A DNA stretch of 64,000 bases from Desertivirga xinjiangensis (GCF_024436435.1 NZ_JAFMZP010000009.1:122653-186652), one strand, 5' to 3'; shown: positions 16,192 through 26,206, numbered from the stretch's first letter. The notes: generated by a model not told the origin, from the letters alone. Made by a program: numbers and translations.

Positions 16192-19191
16192 ATGAAAAAA
16201 CTCTATATTATTCTTGCGGTCCTTTTCTGCTTGTATGAAGGCAGGCTTTCAGCTCAAAACATTACAATAAGAGGAACGGTGACCGACGGACAAGGTGAGA
16301 CCCTCCCCGGTGTGAGCGTGCGCGTAAAAGGAGGAGAAACGGGTACTCAAACAGATGCGACGGGTAATTTCGTGATTAATTCTTCTCCAAACGCAACCTT
16401 AGTTTTTACGTACATCGGATTCCAAACACGCGAAGTAGCCGTTAATAATCAAACTTCATTAACTATACAACTGCAAACCTCATCACAAGAACTAGAACAA
16501 GTTGTAGTGGTTGGTTACGGTACGCAGCGGAAATCGGATGTTACCGGTTCAGTAGCAAGGGTTAAAGGTGAGGATCTTGCCAGGGAACAAGTGCTTACAC
16601 CGACGCAGGCTGTGCAGGGAAAAGTGGCCGGTGTTCAGGTGATCAGCTCGGGAGATCCCAATGCAAACCCCACAGTAAGAATACGCGGTGTTGGTACTAT
16701 GCTGGGAGGGGCCAGCCCTTTATTTGTAGTGGATGGGGTTATTACTGATGATATCAGGAATATTAACAACGCCGACATAGTATCTATGGATATCCTGAAG
16801 GACGCTTCAGCTACAGCGATCTACGGGATGAGAGCCGCAAATGGTGTAATGTTAATAACTACCAAGAAAGGTCAGGCAGGCAAAATGGTCATCGCTTATG
16901 ATGGGAATTTTGGTGTCCGTCAAGCTGCGAATCTGGTGGATTTGGCTGATGCCCAGCAATACGCTTCTTATTTAAACGAGGCAAGCACCAGTAACGGTGG
17001 AAATCCGCTTATTACTGACGAACAACTGCAGGCAGGAGGTAATACTGATTGGTATGACGTGGTGCTGAAGAGCGGTTTCCGACAAAATCAAAATGTCTCC
17101 GTTTCCGGAGGAAGTGAGAAGGCGACTTATTTTTTAAGCGCAGGCGCAATCACTGACCGCGGAATTATCCAAACAAATGGTCTTGACCGTTTTACCATTC
17201 GTTCTAACAATGATTACAATCTGGCAAGCTGGCTTAAGCTTTCAAATCTTTTATCTTTTAGTCGTTCCAGGGTAAGAAATGTAAATCTTGACATATTTAA
17301 CCTGGCCTACAGAGCTGCACCACATGTTCCTGCAATGGTCGATGGAAAATACGGTAATACTTCTTTATCCAATAATGTGAGTAACCCTTTGTTAAGCCTT
17401 GATAAAACAAATGATACCGGAAGGGGTACGAGGTTGCAGGGAACCTTTGCTGCAGACGTCAGGCCAATTGAATGGTTAAGCCTGCGTTCAAGTTTTGGTG
17501 TGGATTTAAATTTTTTCAAGACCGTTGCCTATAATTACCAATTTGACAATGAAGGTCCGAATAATGTGTTCAACACAGCCGGAGGCGCTCAAGTTCGGCC
17601 TACAAGCACCTTGAATGTGAACAACCTGGAAGCTAACAAATGGGTATGGGACAATACAGCTACCATTTCGAGAAAGTTTGACCTGCATGATTTTACCTTT
17701 CTTGCGGGTTTTACTGCCGAGCAGTATAACTTAAATGAGTTAAAAGGTAGTCGCTTTAACGTTCCGGCAGATAAAGATCAATGGTTTTTAGGGGCTGGAA
17801 CACCAGCCGGATCAACAAATGACAACACGGGAGATAAATGGACCCGGTCATCTTTTCTTAGTCGCTTAAACTATGCATATGATAATCGCTACCTGTTAAC
17901 TGCTACCATCAGGGCCGATGGAACCTCTCGTTTTCCAAGGCAGAACCGCTGGGGATACTTTCCGTCTATTGGTCTAGGTTGGAATATTGTTAACGAAAGC
18001 TTTATGAAATCGCAGAATATCTTTTCTACTTTAAAGCTGCGGGGAAGCTGGGGCAAAGTTGGTAACGATCAAATCTCTACAGACGTTTATTTTCCTATTG
18101 CAGCTACTAATATCCCGTATTTCTTCGGTGGAACAGAATTACAGGGGATACGGTTTGATCAGCTTCCTGACAAGAATGTTAAATGGGAAACTACAGAAGA
18201 GTTTGATCTAGGACTTGACTATGGTTTTTTCGATGGGAGGCTTACAGGAGAAGTAGATTACTATAATAAAACAACCGAGGATGCTTTGATTAATATCAGA
18301 ATTCCGGGCATTCTTGGCGATACGAATAGTGAATACACCACTAATGCTGCCAGTTTTACAAATAAAGGCTTTGAGTTTTCAATAGCCTGGAATCACAGGC
18401 TCAGTGATGATTTAACTTATTCTATTGGTGGTAATATTGCGACTAATAAAAACGAAATCATTAACCTTAATGGAGGGCAGGCACTAAGGGATGGGAATCC
18501 CGGTGGAAATCAGGGTTTTACCACCTTTTCGGATAACGGACAACCCATAGGGAGCTTTTATCTTGTAGAAACGGATGGTGTGTTTCAAACAGCAGAAGAA
18601 GTGGCCGCATCTGCTCAAAAAGATGCCAGACCGGGAGATCTGCGATACAAGGATCAGAATAATGATGGAGAGATCACCGACCTTGACAGGGTGTTCGTAG
18701 GTGCCTATATACCTAAAGTTACCTACGGCATCAACGGGTCTGCTAATTATAAAAACTTCGACCTTAGTGTGACTACCTATGGTACAGGCGGAGGTATGAT
18801 CTACAATGGCAAAAAGGCCGGTCGTTCTGAAGCAAGAGATAACCGGGAAGCTGAGGTCGTTGAAAACCGCTGGACGCCGGAGAACCGCAGTAATTCCGAG
18901 CCGAGGGCGACACTAGGACAAATGCGAGCCTCAACTTATTTCCTTGAAAACGGAAGTTTCTGGCGTATTAATAACCTGACCATTGGCTACACATTGCCAA
19001 ATTCCATACTTACACGGGCGAAATTAGAGCGCGTCCGTATCTATGCAAGCGCTCAAAACCTGGCAACAATTACCGGCTATAGCGGATTTGGTCCCGAATT
19101 TCAAACCTCAAATGCATTAAATTCCGGGGTTGATCTCAATATTTACCCTACCACGCGTACATTTTCTTTTGGTATTAATGTGGGACTTTAA
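16192..19191 (+). CDS. SusC/RagA-family TonB-linked outer-membrane transporter
   Basis: Outer-membrane barrel that imports oligosaccharides with its SusD lid, powered by TonB. It is 999 residues from ATG 16192; an upstream frame from 16150 is less likely. Order: signal peptide (YIILAVLFCLYEGRLSAQ), carboxypeptidase-regulatory-like domain (GTVTDGQGETLPGVSVRVKG), the family motif VVVVGYGTQRKSDVTGSV, plug domain, and a beta-barrel ending in FSFGINVGL. The susD homologue starts 0-27 bases after its stop. By context the substrate is beta-1,2-glucooligosaccharide. Confidence 0.95.
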   Translation: MKKLYIILAVLFCLYEGRLSAQNITIRGTVTDGQGETLPGVSVRVKGGETGTQTDATGNFVINSSPNATLVFTYIGFQTREVAVNNQTSLTIQLQTSSQELEQVVVVGYGTQRKSDVTGSVARVKGEDLAREQVLTPTQAVQGKVAGVQVISSGDPNANPTVRIRGVGTMLGGASPLFVVDGVITDDIRNINNADIVSMDILKDASATAIYGMRAANGVMLITTKKGQAGKMVIAYDGNFGVRQAANLVDLADAQQYASYLNEASTSNGGNPLITDEQLQAGGNTDWYDVVLKSGFRQNQNVSVSGGSEKATYFLSAGAITDRGIIQTNGLDRFTIRSNNDYNLASWLKLSNLLSFSRSRVRNVNLDIFNLAYRAAPHVPAMVDGKYGNTSLSNNVSNPLLSLDKTNDTGRGTRLQGTFAADVRPIEWLSLRSSFGVDLNFFKTVAYNYQFDNEGPNNVFNTAGGAQVRPTSTLNVNNLEANKWVWDNTATISRKFDLHDFTFLAGFTAEQYNLNELKGSRFNVPADKDQWFLGAGTPAGSTNDNTGDKWTRSSFLSRLNYAYDNRYLLTATIRADGTSRFPRQNRWGYFPSIGLGWNIVNESFMKSQNIFSTLKLRGSWGKVGNDQISTDVYFPIAATNIPYFFGGTELQGIRFDQLPDKNVKWETTEEFDLGLDYGFFDGRLTGEVDYYNKTTEDALINIRIPGILGDTNSEYTTNAASFTNKGFEFSIAWNHRLSDDLTYSIGGNIATNKNEIINLNGGQALRDGNPGGNQGFTTFSDNGQPIGSFYLVETDGVFQTAEEVAASAQKDARPGDLRYKDQNNDGEITDLDRVFVGAYIPKVTYGINGSANYKNFDLSVTTYGTGGGMIYNGKKAGRSEARDNREAEVVENRWTPENRSNSEPRATLGQMRASTYFLENGSFWRINNLTIGYTLPNSILTRAKLERVRIYASAQNLATITGYSGFGPEFQTSNALNSGVDLNIYPTTRTFSFGINVGL

Positions 19192-19203
19192 ATGATTACA
19201 GTC

Positions 19204-20778
19204 ATGAAACAGAAACATATGAACTTCGCTACCCTACTGATCTTTATAGTTTTTCTATTTACAATAGCCGGCTGTAATAAATTTTTAGAGGTTGAGCCAC
19301 AGGGCAAACTAACGGAAGATGAGGCCTTGTCCGACCCTAACGCTGCTACAAATCTGGTGGCAGGCGTTTATAATTCCTTGTATTATGGTGGCTTTGGAAA
19401 AACCACTGTCGGGTTTTTATATGCCTTATCACTTGATGTAGCTTCAGATGACACAGACAAAGGAAGCACTCCCACTGACTTTGCCCAGCTTGGCGAAATA
19501 GACAATTTTACCCATACTCCAAACAACTTCATCTTTGATAACATCTGGAATGGATATTATTCAGGCATTACTGCTGCTAACAGGGCTATTGATATTTTAA
19601 ACGAAAGTACTTTTGACGAAGGAACGAAAAACAGGTTGCTGGCAGAAACCCGTTTTTTAAGGGGATTGTACTATTTTAACCTGGTAAGGTACTTTGGGGG
19701 AGTTCCAAAGCTGATACGTGTTCCCGACCCCTCTGAAGCGAATAATGCCGAGTTCCAAACCCGCGCAACCAGAGATGAAATTTACCAGGTGATAATTGAG
19801 GATTTTCAATTTGGTGTGGATAATCTTCCTTTAAAGGGCGAAACTCCCGCAGGCAGAGCAACAAAAGGTGCCGCTCAAAGCTTCCTGGCTAAAGTTTACA
19901 TGTATCAGAATAACTGGACAAAGGTTTTCGAATTAACCAATGATGTGATTATGTCCCAGAGGTACGACCTGGTTGAAAATTATAACCATATATTCCGGCA
20001 AAATCCCGGACCCAATGGCAATACCAGAACGGATGATGACGGCGGAAATAACAACATAGAATCCATCTTTGAAGTACAGACAGGTATTAATGTTGGAGAG
20101 AATGCTGTGAGTCCGCTATACAGCAATGGTCAGGGTCCCCGTTCAAGCGGAGGCTGGAACGATCTTGGATTTGGTTTAAATACGCCAAGCCAAAGTTTGG
20201 CGAGAGCCTATGAGCTCAATGATACGCGAAGAAACGCATCCATTATTTTTGTGCAGCCCACTGTAGCGGAAGGCAGTCCCTTAAACCGCGGCACAATATT
20301 ATGGGATGGGTTCAGGATCCCTACCCAGGACTCGGTGGTGAACGAGCGATATAACTATAAAGCATACCATAGTTCCATAGCTGAGTCTGCACCGCTAAGT
20401 GGAAATAAAGACAATAAACCTAAAAATATCCGGTTGATGCGTTATGCAGAAGTATTGCTGATGTACGCCGAAGCAGCGGCTAATTTGAATAATCCAGCGG
20501 AAGCGACAGCGAAGTTAAAATTAGTCAGAGACCGTGCTAATTTAAGTTCATCAACGCTGCCTGGAACCCTCCAAAATATCTGGAATGAACGCCGTCTTGA
20601 ACTGGCAATGGAGCAGGACCGGTTCTTTGATCTGGTGCGGCAGGGCAGGGCTGGAACCGTGTTACGAGCCCATGGAAAGAACTTTGTGGATGGCAAGCAT
20701 GAGGTTTTCCCAATCCCGCAAACCCAACGGGATTTGAGTGGAGGAAGATTGGAACAGAACCCTAACTATCCACAATAA
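19204..20778 (+). CDS. SusD/RagB-family surface glycan-binding lipoprotein
   Basis: About 524 residues. Lipoprotein signal LLIFIVFLFTIAGC with Cys24, then NKFLEVEPQGKLTEDEA, the typical SusD N-terminus. TPR-like helices follow (FLRGLYYFNLVRYFGGVP), and the end carries the family signatures RLMRYAEVLLMYAEA and WNERRLELAMEQDRFFDLVR. Candidate starts are 19192, 19204 and 19219; 19204 gives a normal signal peptide. It forms the lid of the preceding SusC-like transporter. Confidence 0.95.
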   Translation: MKQKHMNFATLLIFIVFLFTIAGCNKFLEVEPQGKLTEDEALSDPNAATNLVAGVYNSLYYGGFGKTTVGFLYALSLDVASDDTDKGSTPTDFAQLGEIDNFTHTPNNFIFDNIWNGYYSGITAANRAIDILNESTFDEGTKNRLLAETRFLRGLYYFNLVRYFGGVPKLIRVPDPSEANNAEFQTRATRDEIYQVIIEDFQFGVDNLPLKGETPAGRATKGAAQSFLAKVYMYQNNWTKVFELTNDVIMSQRYDLVENYNHIFRQNPGPNGNTRTDDDGGNNNIESIFEVQTGINVGENAVSPLYSNGQGPRSSGGWNDLGFGLNTPSQSLARAYELNDTRRNASIIFVQPTVAEGSPLNRGTILWDGFRIPTQDSVVNERYNYKAYHSSIAESAPLSGNKDNKPKNIRLMRYAEVLLMYAEAAANLNNPAEATAKLKLVRDRANLSSSTLPGTLQNIWNERRLELAMEQDRFFDLVRQGRAGTVLRAHGKNFVDGKHEVFPIPQTQRDLSGGRLEQNPNYPQ

Positions 20779-20791
20779 ACAGGTTTTGAAA

Positions 20792-22120
20792 ATGAGACTA
20801 CTTCGCTTTGCAGCAATATTCAGCTTTTGCTACCTGTGCTACCAGGTTCTTCCTGCTCAGGAAATCAAAGCAGAACCCTTAAAAAGGGGGCTTTCTGACG
20901 ATGAATTGTTAGAGGCAGTACAGAAGCAAACATTTCGCTACTTCTGGGATTTCGCTCACCCGATTAGCGGAATGGCGAGGGAGAGAAGCAATATCGCCTT
21001 TGAATACGGCAGCGAAGTCGTCACTACCGGTGGGACCGGTTTCGGATTGATGGCGATCATTGTGGCTGCCGAGAGAGGATGGGTCACCCGTCAGCAGGCT
21101 GCGGTCCGTACACTTAAAATCGTTGATTTTTTATGGAAAGCAGACATCTTTCATGGCGCCTTTCCTCATTGGATCAATGGAGAAACAGGTAAGGTGATTC
21201 GTTTTAGCCCCAAAGACGACGGAGGCGACATAGTCGAAACATCTTTCCTCTTTCAGGGCTTATTAACCGCAAGACAATATTTTAATGCGGATAATCCCAC
21301 CGAATCACAAATAAGGAATAAGATCTTATGGATGTGGGAGGGCGTAGAATGGAACTGGTATACTCAGGGGCAGAATGTTCTGTACTGGCACTGGAGTCCA
21401 AATAATGGATGGAGTATGAATCATCAGATCCATGGCTGGAACGAATGTTTACTTACTTACGTCCTTGCGGCAGCTTCACCAAAATACCCGATCAGTCCGG
21501 AGGTATATCATCAGGGCTGGATAAACGGTTATAACTTCAAAAATGGCAAGGAATATTATAATACAACACTACCTTTGGGAGGCGAGTATGGCGGCCCGCT
21601 GTTCTTTTCGCATTATTCCTTCCTTGGTCTTGATCCGCGGGGCTTAAAAGATCGCTACGCCGATTATTGGATGCAAAACAGAAACCACACCTTAATTAAC
21701 CGGGCTTACTGTGTAGACAATCCTAAGAATTATAAAGGTTATGGCACTAAAAGCTGGGGACTTACGGCCAGTGATAACCATAAGGGATACGCAGCACATT
21801 CTCCTACTGAAGATCTTGGTGTGATCACACCTACGGCGGCGTTGTCAGCATTTCCCTATACTCCTGATGAGTCCATGCGAGCATTGAAATACTTTTATAA
21901 TCATCTGGGCGAAAAAATATGGAGTGAGTACGGGTTTGTAGATGCCTTTAGCGAACATCATAACTGGTATGCAAAATCCCATTTGGCCATAGATCAGGGC
22001 CCAATTATTATTATGATTGAAAACTACCGGACAGGGCTCTTATGGAAGTTATTCATGACAATCCCCGACCTTCAGAAAGGGCTGAAAAAGCTGGGGTTTG
22101 AAAGTCCGCAAATCAAATAG
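20792..22120 (+). CDS. GH144-family endo-beta-1,2-glucanase (glucoamylase-like fold)
   Basis: A 442-residue secreted (alpha/alpha)6-barrel enzyme with a signal peptide ending near VLPAQ. The acidic cluster D142-x3-D146-x2-E149 (KDDGGDIVE) and E218 (HGWNECL) have the same spacing I recall for the Chitinophaga pinensis GH144 enzyme (D135, D139, E142, E211). A later acid is D401 in HLAIDQGP. GH144 members cleave linear beta-1,2-glucan to sophorooligosaccharides. The start is ATG 20792, 13 bases after the susD stop; a longer frame overlaps susD. Followed by a GH3 enzyme, as in characterised beta-1,2-glucan loci. Confidence 0.85.
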   Translation: MRLLRFAAIFSFCYLCYQVLPAQEIKAEPLKRGLSDDELLEAVQKQTFRYFWDFAHPISGMARERSNIAFEYGSEVVTTGGTGFGLMAIIVAAERGWVTRQQAAVRTLKIVDFLWKADIFHGAFPHWINGETGKVIRFSPKDDGGDIVETSFLFQGLLTARQYFNADNPTESQIRNKILWMWEGVEWNWYTQGQNVLYWHWSPNNGWSMNHQIHGWNECLLTYVLAAASPKYPISPEVYHQGWINGYNFKNGKEYYNTTLPLGGEYGGPLFFSHYSFLGLDPRGLKDRYADYWMQNRNHTLINRAYCVDNPKNYKGYGTKSWGLTASDNHKGYAAHSPTEDLGVITPTAALSAFPYTPDESMRALKYFYNHLGEKIWSEYGFVDAFSEHHNWYAKSHLAIDQGPIIIMIENYRTGLLWKLFMTIPDLQKGLKKLGFESPQIK

Positions 22121-22132
22121 AAGATAACTGCT

Positions 22133-24415
22133 ATGAAACTTTGTTTAGTTGCTCTTATTGTGCTTGCATCATTTAATAATCTGCTTTCACAAACAAAACC
22201 TGATAAAAAAATGGATACGTTCATTAGTACTCTAATGAAAAAAATGACCTTGCAGGAAAAAATAGGGCAGTTAAACCTGGTATCTGTCGGTTTTGATGTA
22301 ACAGGACCGGTGGTTAGCAAAAATGTGGATGAGAATATACGAAAGGGTAATGTAGGTGCCGTTTTCAATACCTTTACTCCAGTTGCTGTTCGCAAACTTC
22401 AGGAAATGGCTGTAACTCAAACACGATTAAAAATTCCTTTGCTGTTCGGCTACGATGTAATACATGGGCATCGCACCATCTTCCCAATCCCCTTGGGCTT
22501 GTCATCCTCCTGGGATCTGGTTAGTATCGGGAAAAGTGCACGCATTGCTGCGGAAGAGGCGGCAGCCGATGGACTAAACTGGGTGTACTCACCAATGGTC
22601 GATATCGCCAGGGATCCGCGGTGGGGAAGGATCTCGGAGAGTTCCGGGGAAGATACCTGGCTTGGATCCCAGATTGCAAAGGCTATGGTAAAGGGCTACC
22701 AGGGAAGTGGTCTTGGACAAAAAAACACGGTAATGGCATGTGTAAAGCATTTCGCCTTGTATGGAGCGGCCGAAGCAGGCCGCGATTATAATACCGTTGA
22801 TATGAGCCGCCGGAGAATGTTCGAAGAGTATATGCCTCCATACAAGGCTGCTTTGGATGCGGGTGCAGGCAGCGTAATGACCTCTTTTAATGAAATCGAC
22901 GGTATTCCTGCAACAGGTAACAAATGGCTGATGACAGATCTGCTTAGAAAGCAATGGGGCTTTAATGGCTTTGTTGTAACAGATTATACGGCTATTAACG
23001 AAATGGTTGCACATGGTGTCGCTAAGGATCTCCATGAGGCGGGAGCTCTCGCTTTGCAGGCGGGTGTGGACATGGATATGGTGGGAGAGGTATACTTAAG
23101 TCAACTCGAGAAACTGGTAAAGGACGGTAAGGTTACTGTAGCTTTGATCAACGCAGCCTGTCGGCGGATACTGGAAGCAAAGTACAAACTGGGCTTATTT
23201 ACTGACCCTTATTTGTATGTATCCGAATCGTTGGCTCCGCAGGTAATGATGAAGAAAGAGTTTAGGGATGCTGCACGCGACATCGCCCGGAGAAGTATGG
23301 TATTATTAAAGAATCATAAGCAAACGCTTCCATTGAAAAGAACGGGCTCTATTGCCTTAATTGGGCCTTTAGCCAATAACCAGCGCGACCTGATAGGAAA
23401 CTGGAGCGGCGCAGGAGACTGGAAGAAGGCAATTAGTGTGGAACAGGGAATTAAAGACCTGATTGGTAATGCTCTTGTCGTGAATTATGCCAAAGGAGCA
23501 AATATCACCGATGATACTCTTCTGATAAAACGCCTCAATGCACATGGGGGAGAGCTTGCAATTGATTCCCGTAGTCCAGATGAGATGATCAGGGAAGCGG
23601 TTCAGGTAGCTCGCAGATCGGATGTTATTGTGGCTGTTGTTGGAGAGTCTCAGGGAATGAGCGGTGAAGCCGCAAGCAGGGCTGATATAGGTCTCCCTGG
23701 ACGACAACTGGACTTACTGAAAGCTCTCCGGGAAACTGGCAAGCCTTTGGTCCTGGTTCTAATGAATGGTCGTCCTCTCACCTTAAAATGGGAGAACGAG
23801 AAAGCAGATGCTATCCTGGAGACCTGGTATGCCGGCACAGAAGCGGGAAATGCCATAGCGGATGTGCTCTTTGGGATTTATAACCCGTCTGGCAAATTGA
23901 GCGTCACCTTTCCACAATCTGTCGGACAAATTCCTATTTACTACAATTACAAAAAAACCGGCAGACCGTTTCTGGGGGGGGTACTTGATAAATATCGGTC
24001 GCGTTACCTCGATGTTACGAATGAGCCATTGTATCCCTTCGGCTATGGTTTGAGTTATTCCACCTTCTCTTACGGTGATGTAAAAATAAGCGGCAATAGC
24101 ATGAAGCCTGGCGGCAGTATCGATGTTTCGGTCAGCATAAGTAACGTGAGTACCTTTGATGGGGAAGAGGTTGTTCAGCTATATATCCAGGATAAAGTAG
24201 GCTCGGTGACAAGGCCGGTAAAGGAACTTCGCAACTTTAAAAAGGTGTTTTTGAAAGCTGGAGAAACGCAGAATATCACTTTTACCATTTCAGAAGACGA
24301 TCTCAAATTTTACGATGCTGCAATGAAATATTGGGCAGAGCCGGGAGACTTTAATGTAGATATTGGATCGAACTCGAGGGATGTGAAGACTGCTATGTTT
24401 ACTTTAACCAAATAG
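22133..24415 (+). CDS. bglX: GH3-family beta-glucosidase (BglX-like), probable beta-1,2-glucosidase
   Basis: A 760-residue exported glycosidase. Signal peptide (CLVALIVLASFNNLLSQ), GH3 N-terminal barrel with FGYDVIHGHRTIFPIP, KHFALYG and the nucleophile Asp284 in GFVVTDYTAINE. The GH3 C-terminal domain carries the probable acid/base Glu512 (GMSGEAASRADIGLPG), then a fibronectin III-like domain (GYGLSYSTFSY). Length and order match BglX. Twelve bases after GH144, so co-transcribed. The beta-1,2 linkage preference is inferred from the GH144 neighbour; GH3 enzymes with other beta-linkage preferences look the same. Confidence 0.9.
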   Translation: MKLCLVALIVLASFNNLLSQTKPDKKMDTFISTLMKKMTLQEKIGQLNLVSVGFDVTGPVVSKNVDENIRKGNVGAVFNTFTPVAVRKLQEMAVTQTRLKIPLLFGYDVIHGHRTIFPIPLGLSSSWDLVSIGKSARIAAEEAAADGLNWVYSPMVDIARDPRWGRISESSGEDTWLGSQIAKAMVKGYQGSGLGQKNTVMACVKHFALYGAAEAGRDYNTVDMSRRRMFEEYMPPYKAALDAGAGSVMTSFNEIDGIPATGNKWLMTDLLRKQWGFNGFVVTDYTAINEMVAHGVAKDLHEAGALALQAGVDMDMVGEVYLSQLEKLVKDGKVTVALINAACRRILEAKYKLGLFTDPYLYVSESLAPQVMMKKEFRDAARDIARRSMVLLKNHKQTLPLKRTGSIALIGPLANNQRDLIGNWSGAGDWKKAISVEQGIKDLIGNALVVNYAKGANITDDTLLIKRLNAHGGELAIDSRSPDEMIREAVQVARRSDVIVAVVGESQGMSGEAASRADIGLPGRQLDLLKALRETGKPLVLVLMNGRPLTLKWENEKADAILETWYAGTEAGNAIADVLFGIYNPSGKLSVTFPQSVGQIPIYYNYKKTGRPFLGGVLDKYRSRYLDVTNEPLYPFGYGLSYSTFSYGDVKISGNSMKPGGSIDVSVSISNVSTFDGEEVVQLYIQDKVGSVTRPVKELRNFKKVFLKAGETQNITFTISEDDLKFYDAAMKYWAEPGDFNVDIGSNSRDVKTAMFTLTK

Positions 24416-24419
24416 AAGC

Positions 24420-25367
24420 TTATTCTTCTGGTTTTGGTTTGATGTTCTTTGCATTGAACCTTGGCTTGTAAGCTGGTTTAGGCGCTTCAGGAGAAGGATC
24501 CTCAGCGGCATTCTCAGCTGCGGCAGGTGCATCTTCAGCAGGTTTATGAGCCGGAATGTTCTTTGCATTGAACCTTGGCTTGTAAGCTGGTTTAGGCGCT
24601 TCAGGAGAAGGTTCCTCAGCGGCATTCTCAGCTGCGTCAGTTTCTTCTTCAGCAGGTTTCTGAACCGGAACATTCTTTGGGTTAAACCTTGGTTTGTAGG
24701 CCGGTTTAGGTTCTCCAGGTATTTCAGGCGATTTATTTTCAGGTTCCGGCGAAGCTGTTTCTTCTGTACTGCTACCGGTTTGCTCTTCCACACCCGAGGG
24801 ATTTTTCGGAAGATTTCTGACGTTGAACTTTGGCCTATAAGGCTGTTTAACCTCGCTTGTAGAAGCAGCCTCCGCTGAAGGTTTTTCTGAAACTTCCGAT
24901 TGACCTGGCCTGCTATCGACTGACTGAGCATCTGCCGAAGGTAGATTCCTCGGTCTAAACCCCGGTTTTTTAACCGGAACAGTTTCTTCTGCCGGCATAT
25001 CCGGCTTAACTTCTTCCGTGTTTTTGACAGGTATGTTTCTTGGTTTGAAGGCCGGTTTGCCTATCGGAGATGCCGCTGAAGTTTCTTTTATTTCCGATGG
25101 AGCGGACGGTACCTGTTCCATGGTCGGGGAACTTAAAGGCTCCGCCTGAGCAGCAATAGCTGTTTGAACCGGCTTAGCTTCTTTCTCCTGGGCCGCTAAA
25201 TGATACAAGCGGCGCAGCTTATTGAACCAGAATTTCTTAGAATGATCGAAGCTTTTTTCACCCATAAGGTGAAAATGACTTTTGAACTCGCTGAATAGGC
25301 CGGGTTCAGCTTTTTCCAGCTGTCCCAGATCTATTTTCTTTTTTGCGAAAAACTCTTCAAATGTCAT
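24420..25367 (-). CDS. Hypothetical protein with 38-residue tandem repeats (KPAYKPRFN..N)
   Basis: A 315-residue cytoplasmic protein. The N-terminal 60 residues (MTFEEFFAKKKIDLGQLEKA, FWFNKLRRLYHLA) look folded. The rest is acidic, Pro/Ala/Glu-rich and probably disordered. It carries basic motifs KPxFxPRN(L/I/V)P that become regular 38-residue repeats toward the C-terminus (AYKPRFNAKNIPAHKPAE type). Its 3' end nearly touches the convergent GH3 gene. Family and function are not recognised; the basic-acidic alternation might bind nucleic acid or a protein partner, which is speculation. Confidence 0.65.
   Translation of the reverse strand: MTFEEFFAKKKIDLGQLEKAEPGLFSEFKSHFHLMGEKSFDHSKKFWFNKLRRLYHLAAQEKEAKPVQTAIAAQAEPLSSPTMEQVPSAPSEIKETSAASPIGKPAFKPRNIPVKNTEEVKPDMPAEETVPVKKPGFRPRNLPSADAQSVDSRPGQSEVSEKPSAEAASTSEVKQPYRPKFNVRNLPKNPSGVEEQTGSSTEETASPEPENKSPEIPGEPKPAYKPRFNPKNVPVQKPAEEETDAAENAAEEPSPEAPKPAYKPRFNAKNIPAHKPAEDAPAAAENAAEDPSPEAPKPAYKPRFNAKNIKPKPEE
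24444..24785 (-). repeat. 114-bp in-frame tandem repeat
   Basis: Near-identical units recur with a 114-bp period. The marker TTCTTTG(C/G)(A/G)TT(G/A)AACC begins near 24445, 24559 and 24673. The first two units differ at only a few positions, so the duplication is recent. Each unit equals 38 codons of the repeat protein. Confidence 0.8.
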
Positions 25368-25386
25368 GCGCTTTCAATTCAATCAA

Positions 25387-26112
25387 TTATTCAGCCATGT
25401 TGTGATACACTGCCTGTACATCGTCATCTTCCTCAAGTTTGTCAATCAGCTTGAAAACATCCGCAGCTTGTTCTTCTGTAACCTCAGTGTGTGACAGGGC
25501 GATGCGTTCAAGTTTGGCGCTCTTCACTTCAATCCCTTTTTCTTCTAAAGCCTTTTGCATTTTACCAAAATCCTCAAAGGATGTCTGTATTACAGCGAGT
25601 TCTTTTCCCTCTTCATCGGTTTCTACGTATAGTTCTTCCAAGCCTGCATCAATAAAATCAAGTTCCATTTCTTCAAGATCCATATCACCAGGTTCAAAGC
25701 GGAAGATTGACTTTCTATTGAAGATAAAGTCAAGCGACCCCGTTTTGCCCAAAGTACCCCCTGTTTTATTGAAGTAGCTTCTTACATTGGCAACGGTTCT
25801 GTTGGTATTATCTGTAGCCGTTTCAATAAGTATTGCTACACCATGCGCTGCATAGCCTTCATAAACAATTTCTTCATAGCCAGATTCATCTTTATTCGAA
25901 GCTCTTTTTATTGCCGCTTCCACGCGGTCTTTAGGCATATTTACTGCCTTAGCATTTTGTACTGCAGTTCTGAGTCTGGAGTTCGATTCCACGTTTGGTC
26001 CGCCGGCTTTTACAGCCATGGCAATTTCTTTTCCCAGACGGGTGAACTGAACGGCCATTTTGGCCCAGCGCTTAAATTTTCTCTCTTTACGGAACTCGAA
26101 TGCTCTTCCCAT
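25387..26112 (-). CDS. YebC/PmpR-family (TACO1-type) protein
   Basis: A 241-residue protein from ATG 26112 (MGRAFEFRKERKFKRWAKMA), the invariant family start; an eight-residue longer frame is rejected. Motifs KEIAMAVKAGG, VNMPKDRVEAAIKRA, YEGYAAHGVAILIE and GSLDFIFNRKS are all present. Described in bacteria as a DNA-binding regulator and more recently as relieving ribosome stalling; either could apply. It lies just upstream of the repeat protein on the same strand. Confidence 0.93.
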   Translation of the reverse strand: MGRAFEFRKERKFKRWAKMAVQFTRLGKEIAMAVKAGGPNVESNSRLRTAVQNAKAVNMPKDRVEAAIKRASNKDESGYEEIVYEGYAAHGVAILIETATDNTNRTVANVRSYFNKTGGTLGKTGSLDFIFNRKSIFRFEPGDMDLEEMELDFIDAGLEELYVETDEEGKELAVIQTSFEDFGKMQKALEEKGIEVKSAKLERIALSHTEVTEEQAADVFKLIDKLEEDDDVQAVYHNMAE

Positions 26113-26206
26113 ATATAAAGTCAAATATAAATTCAAAATTAGAAATAATAGGTAAGAATACCCGGTATCCTATTCCCAAAATTTGCCCAAACTTAGGGAT
26201 TATAAT

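Noticed and set aside
24546..24878. Plus-strand Arg/Phe-rich frame antisense to the repeat protein
   Set aside because: It is the mirror of the tandem repeat; its regularity comes from the opposite strand.
24404..24931. Reverse-strand Leu/Arg-rich 175-codon frame
   Set aside because: Shifted-frame shadow of the same repeat; the other frame has a conserved N-terminus and normal composition.
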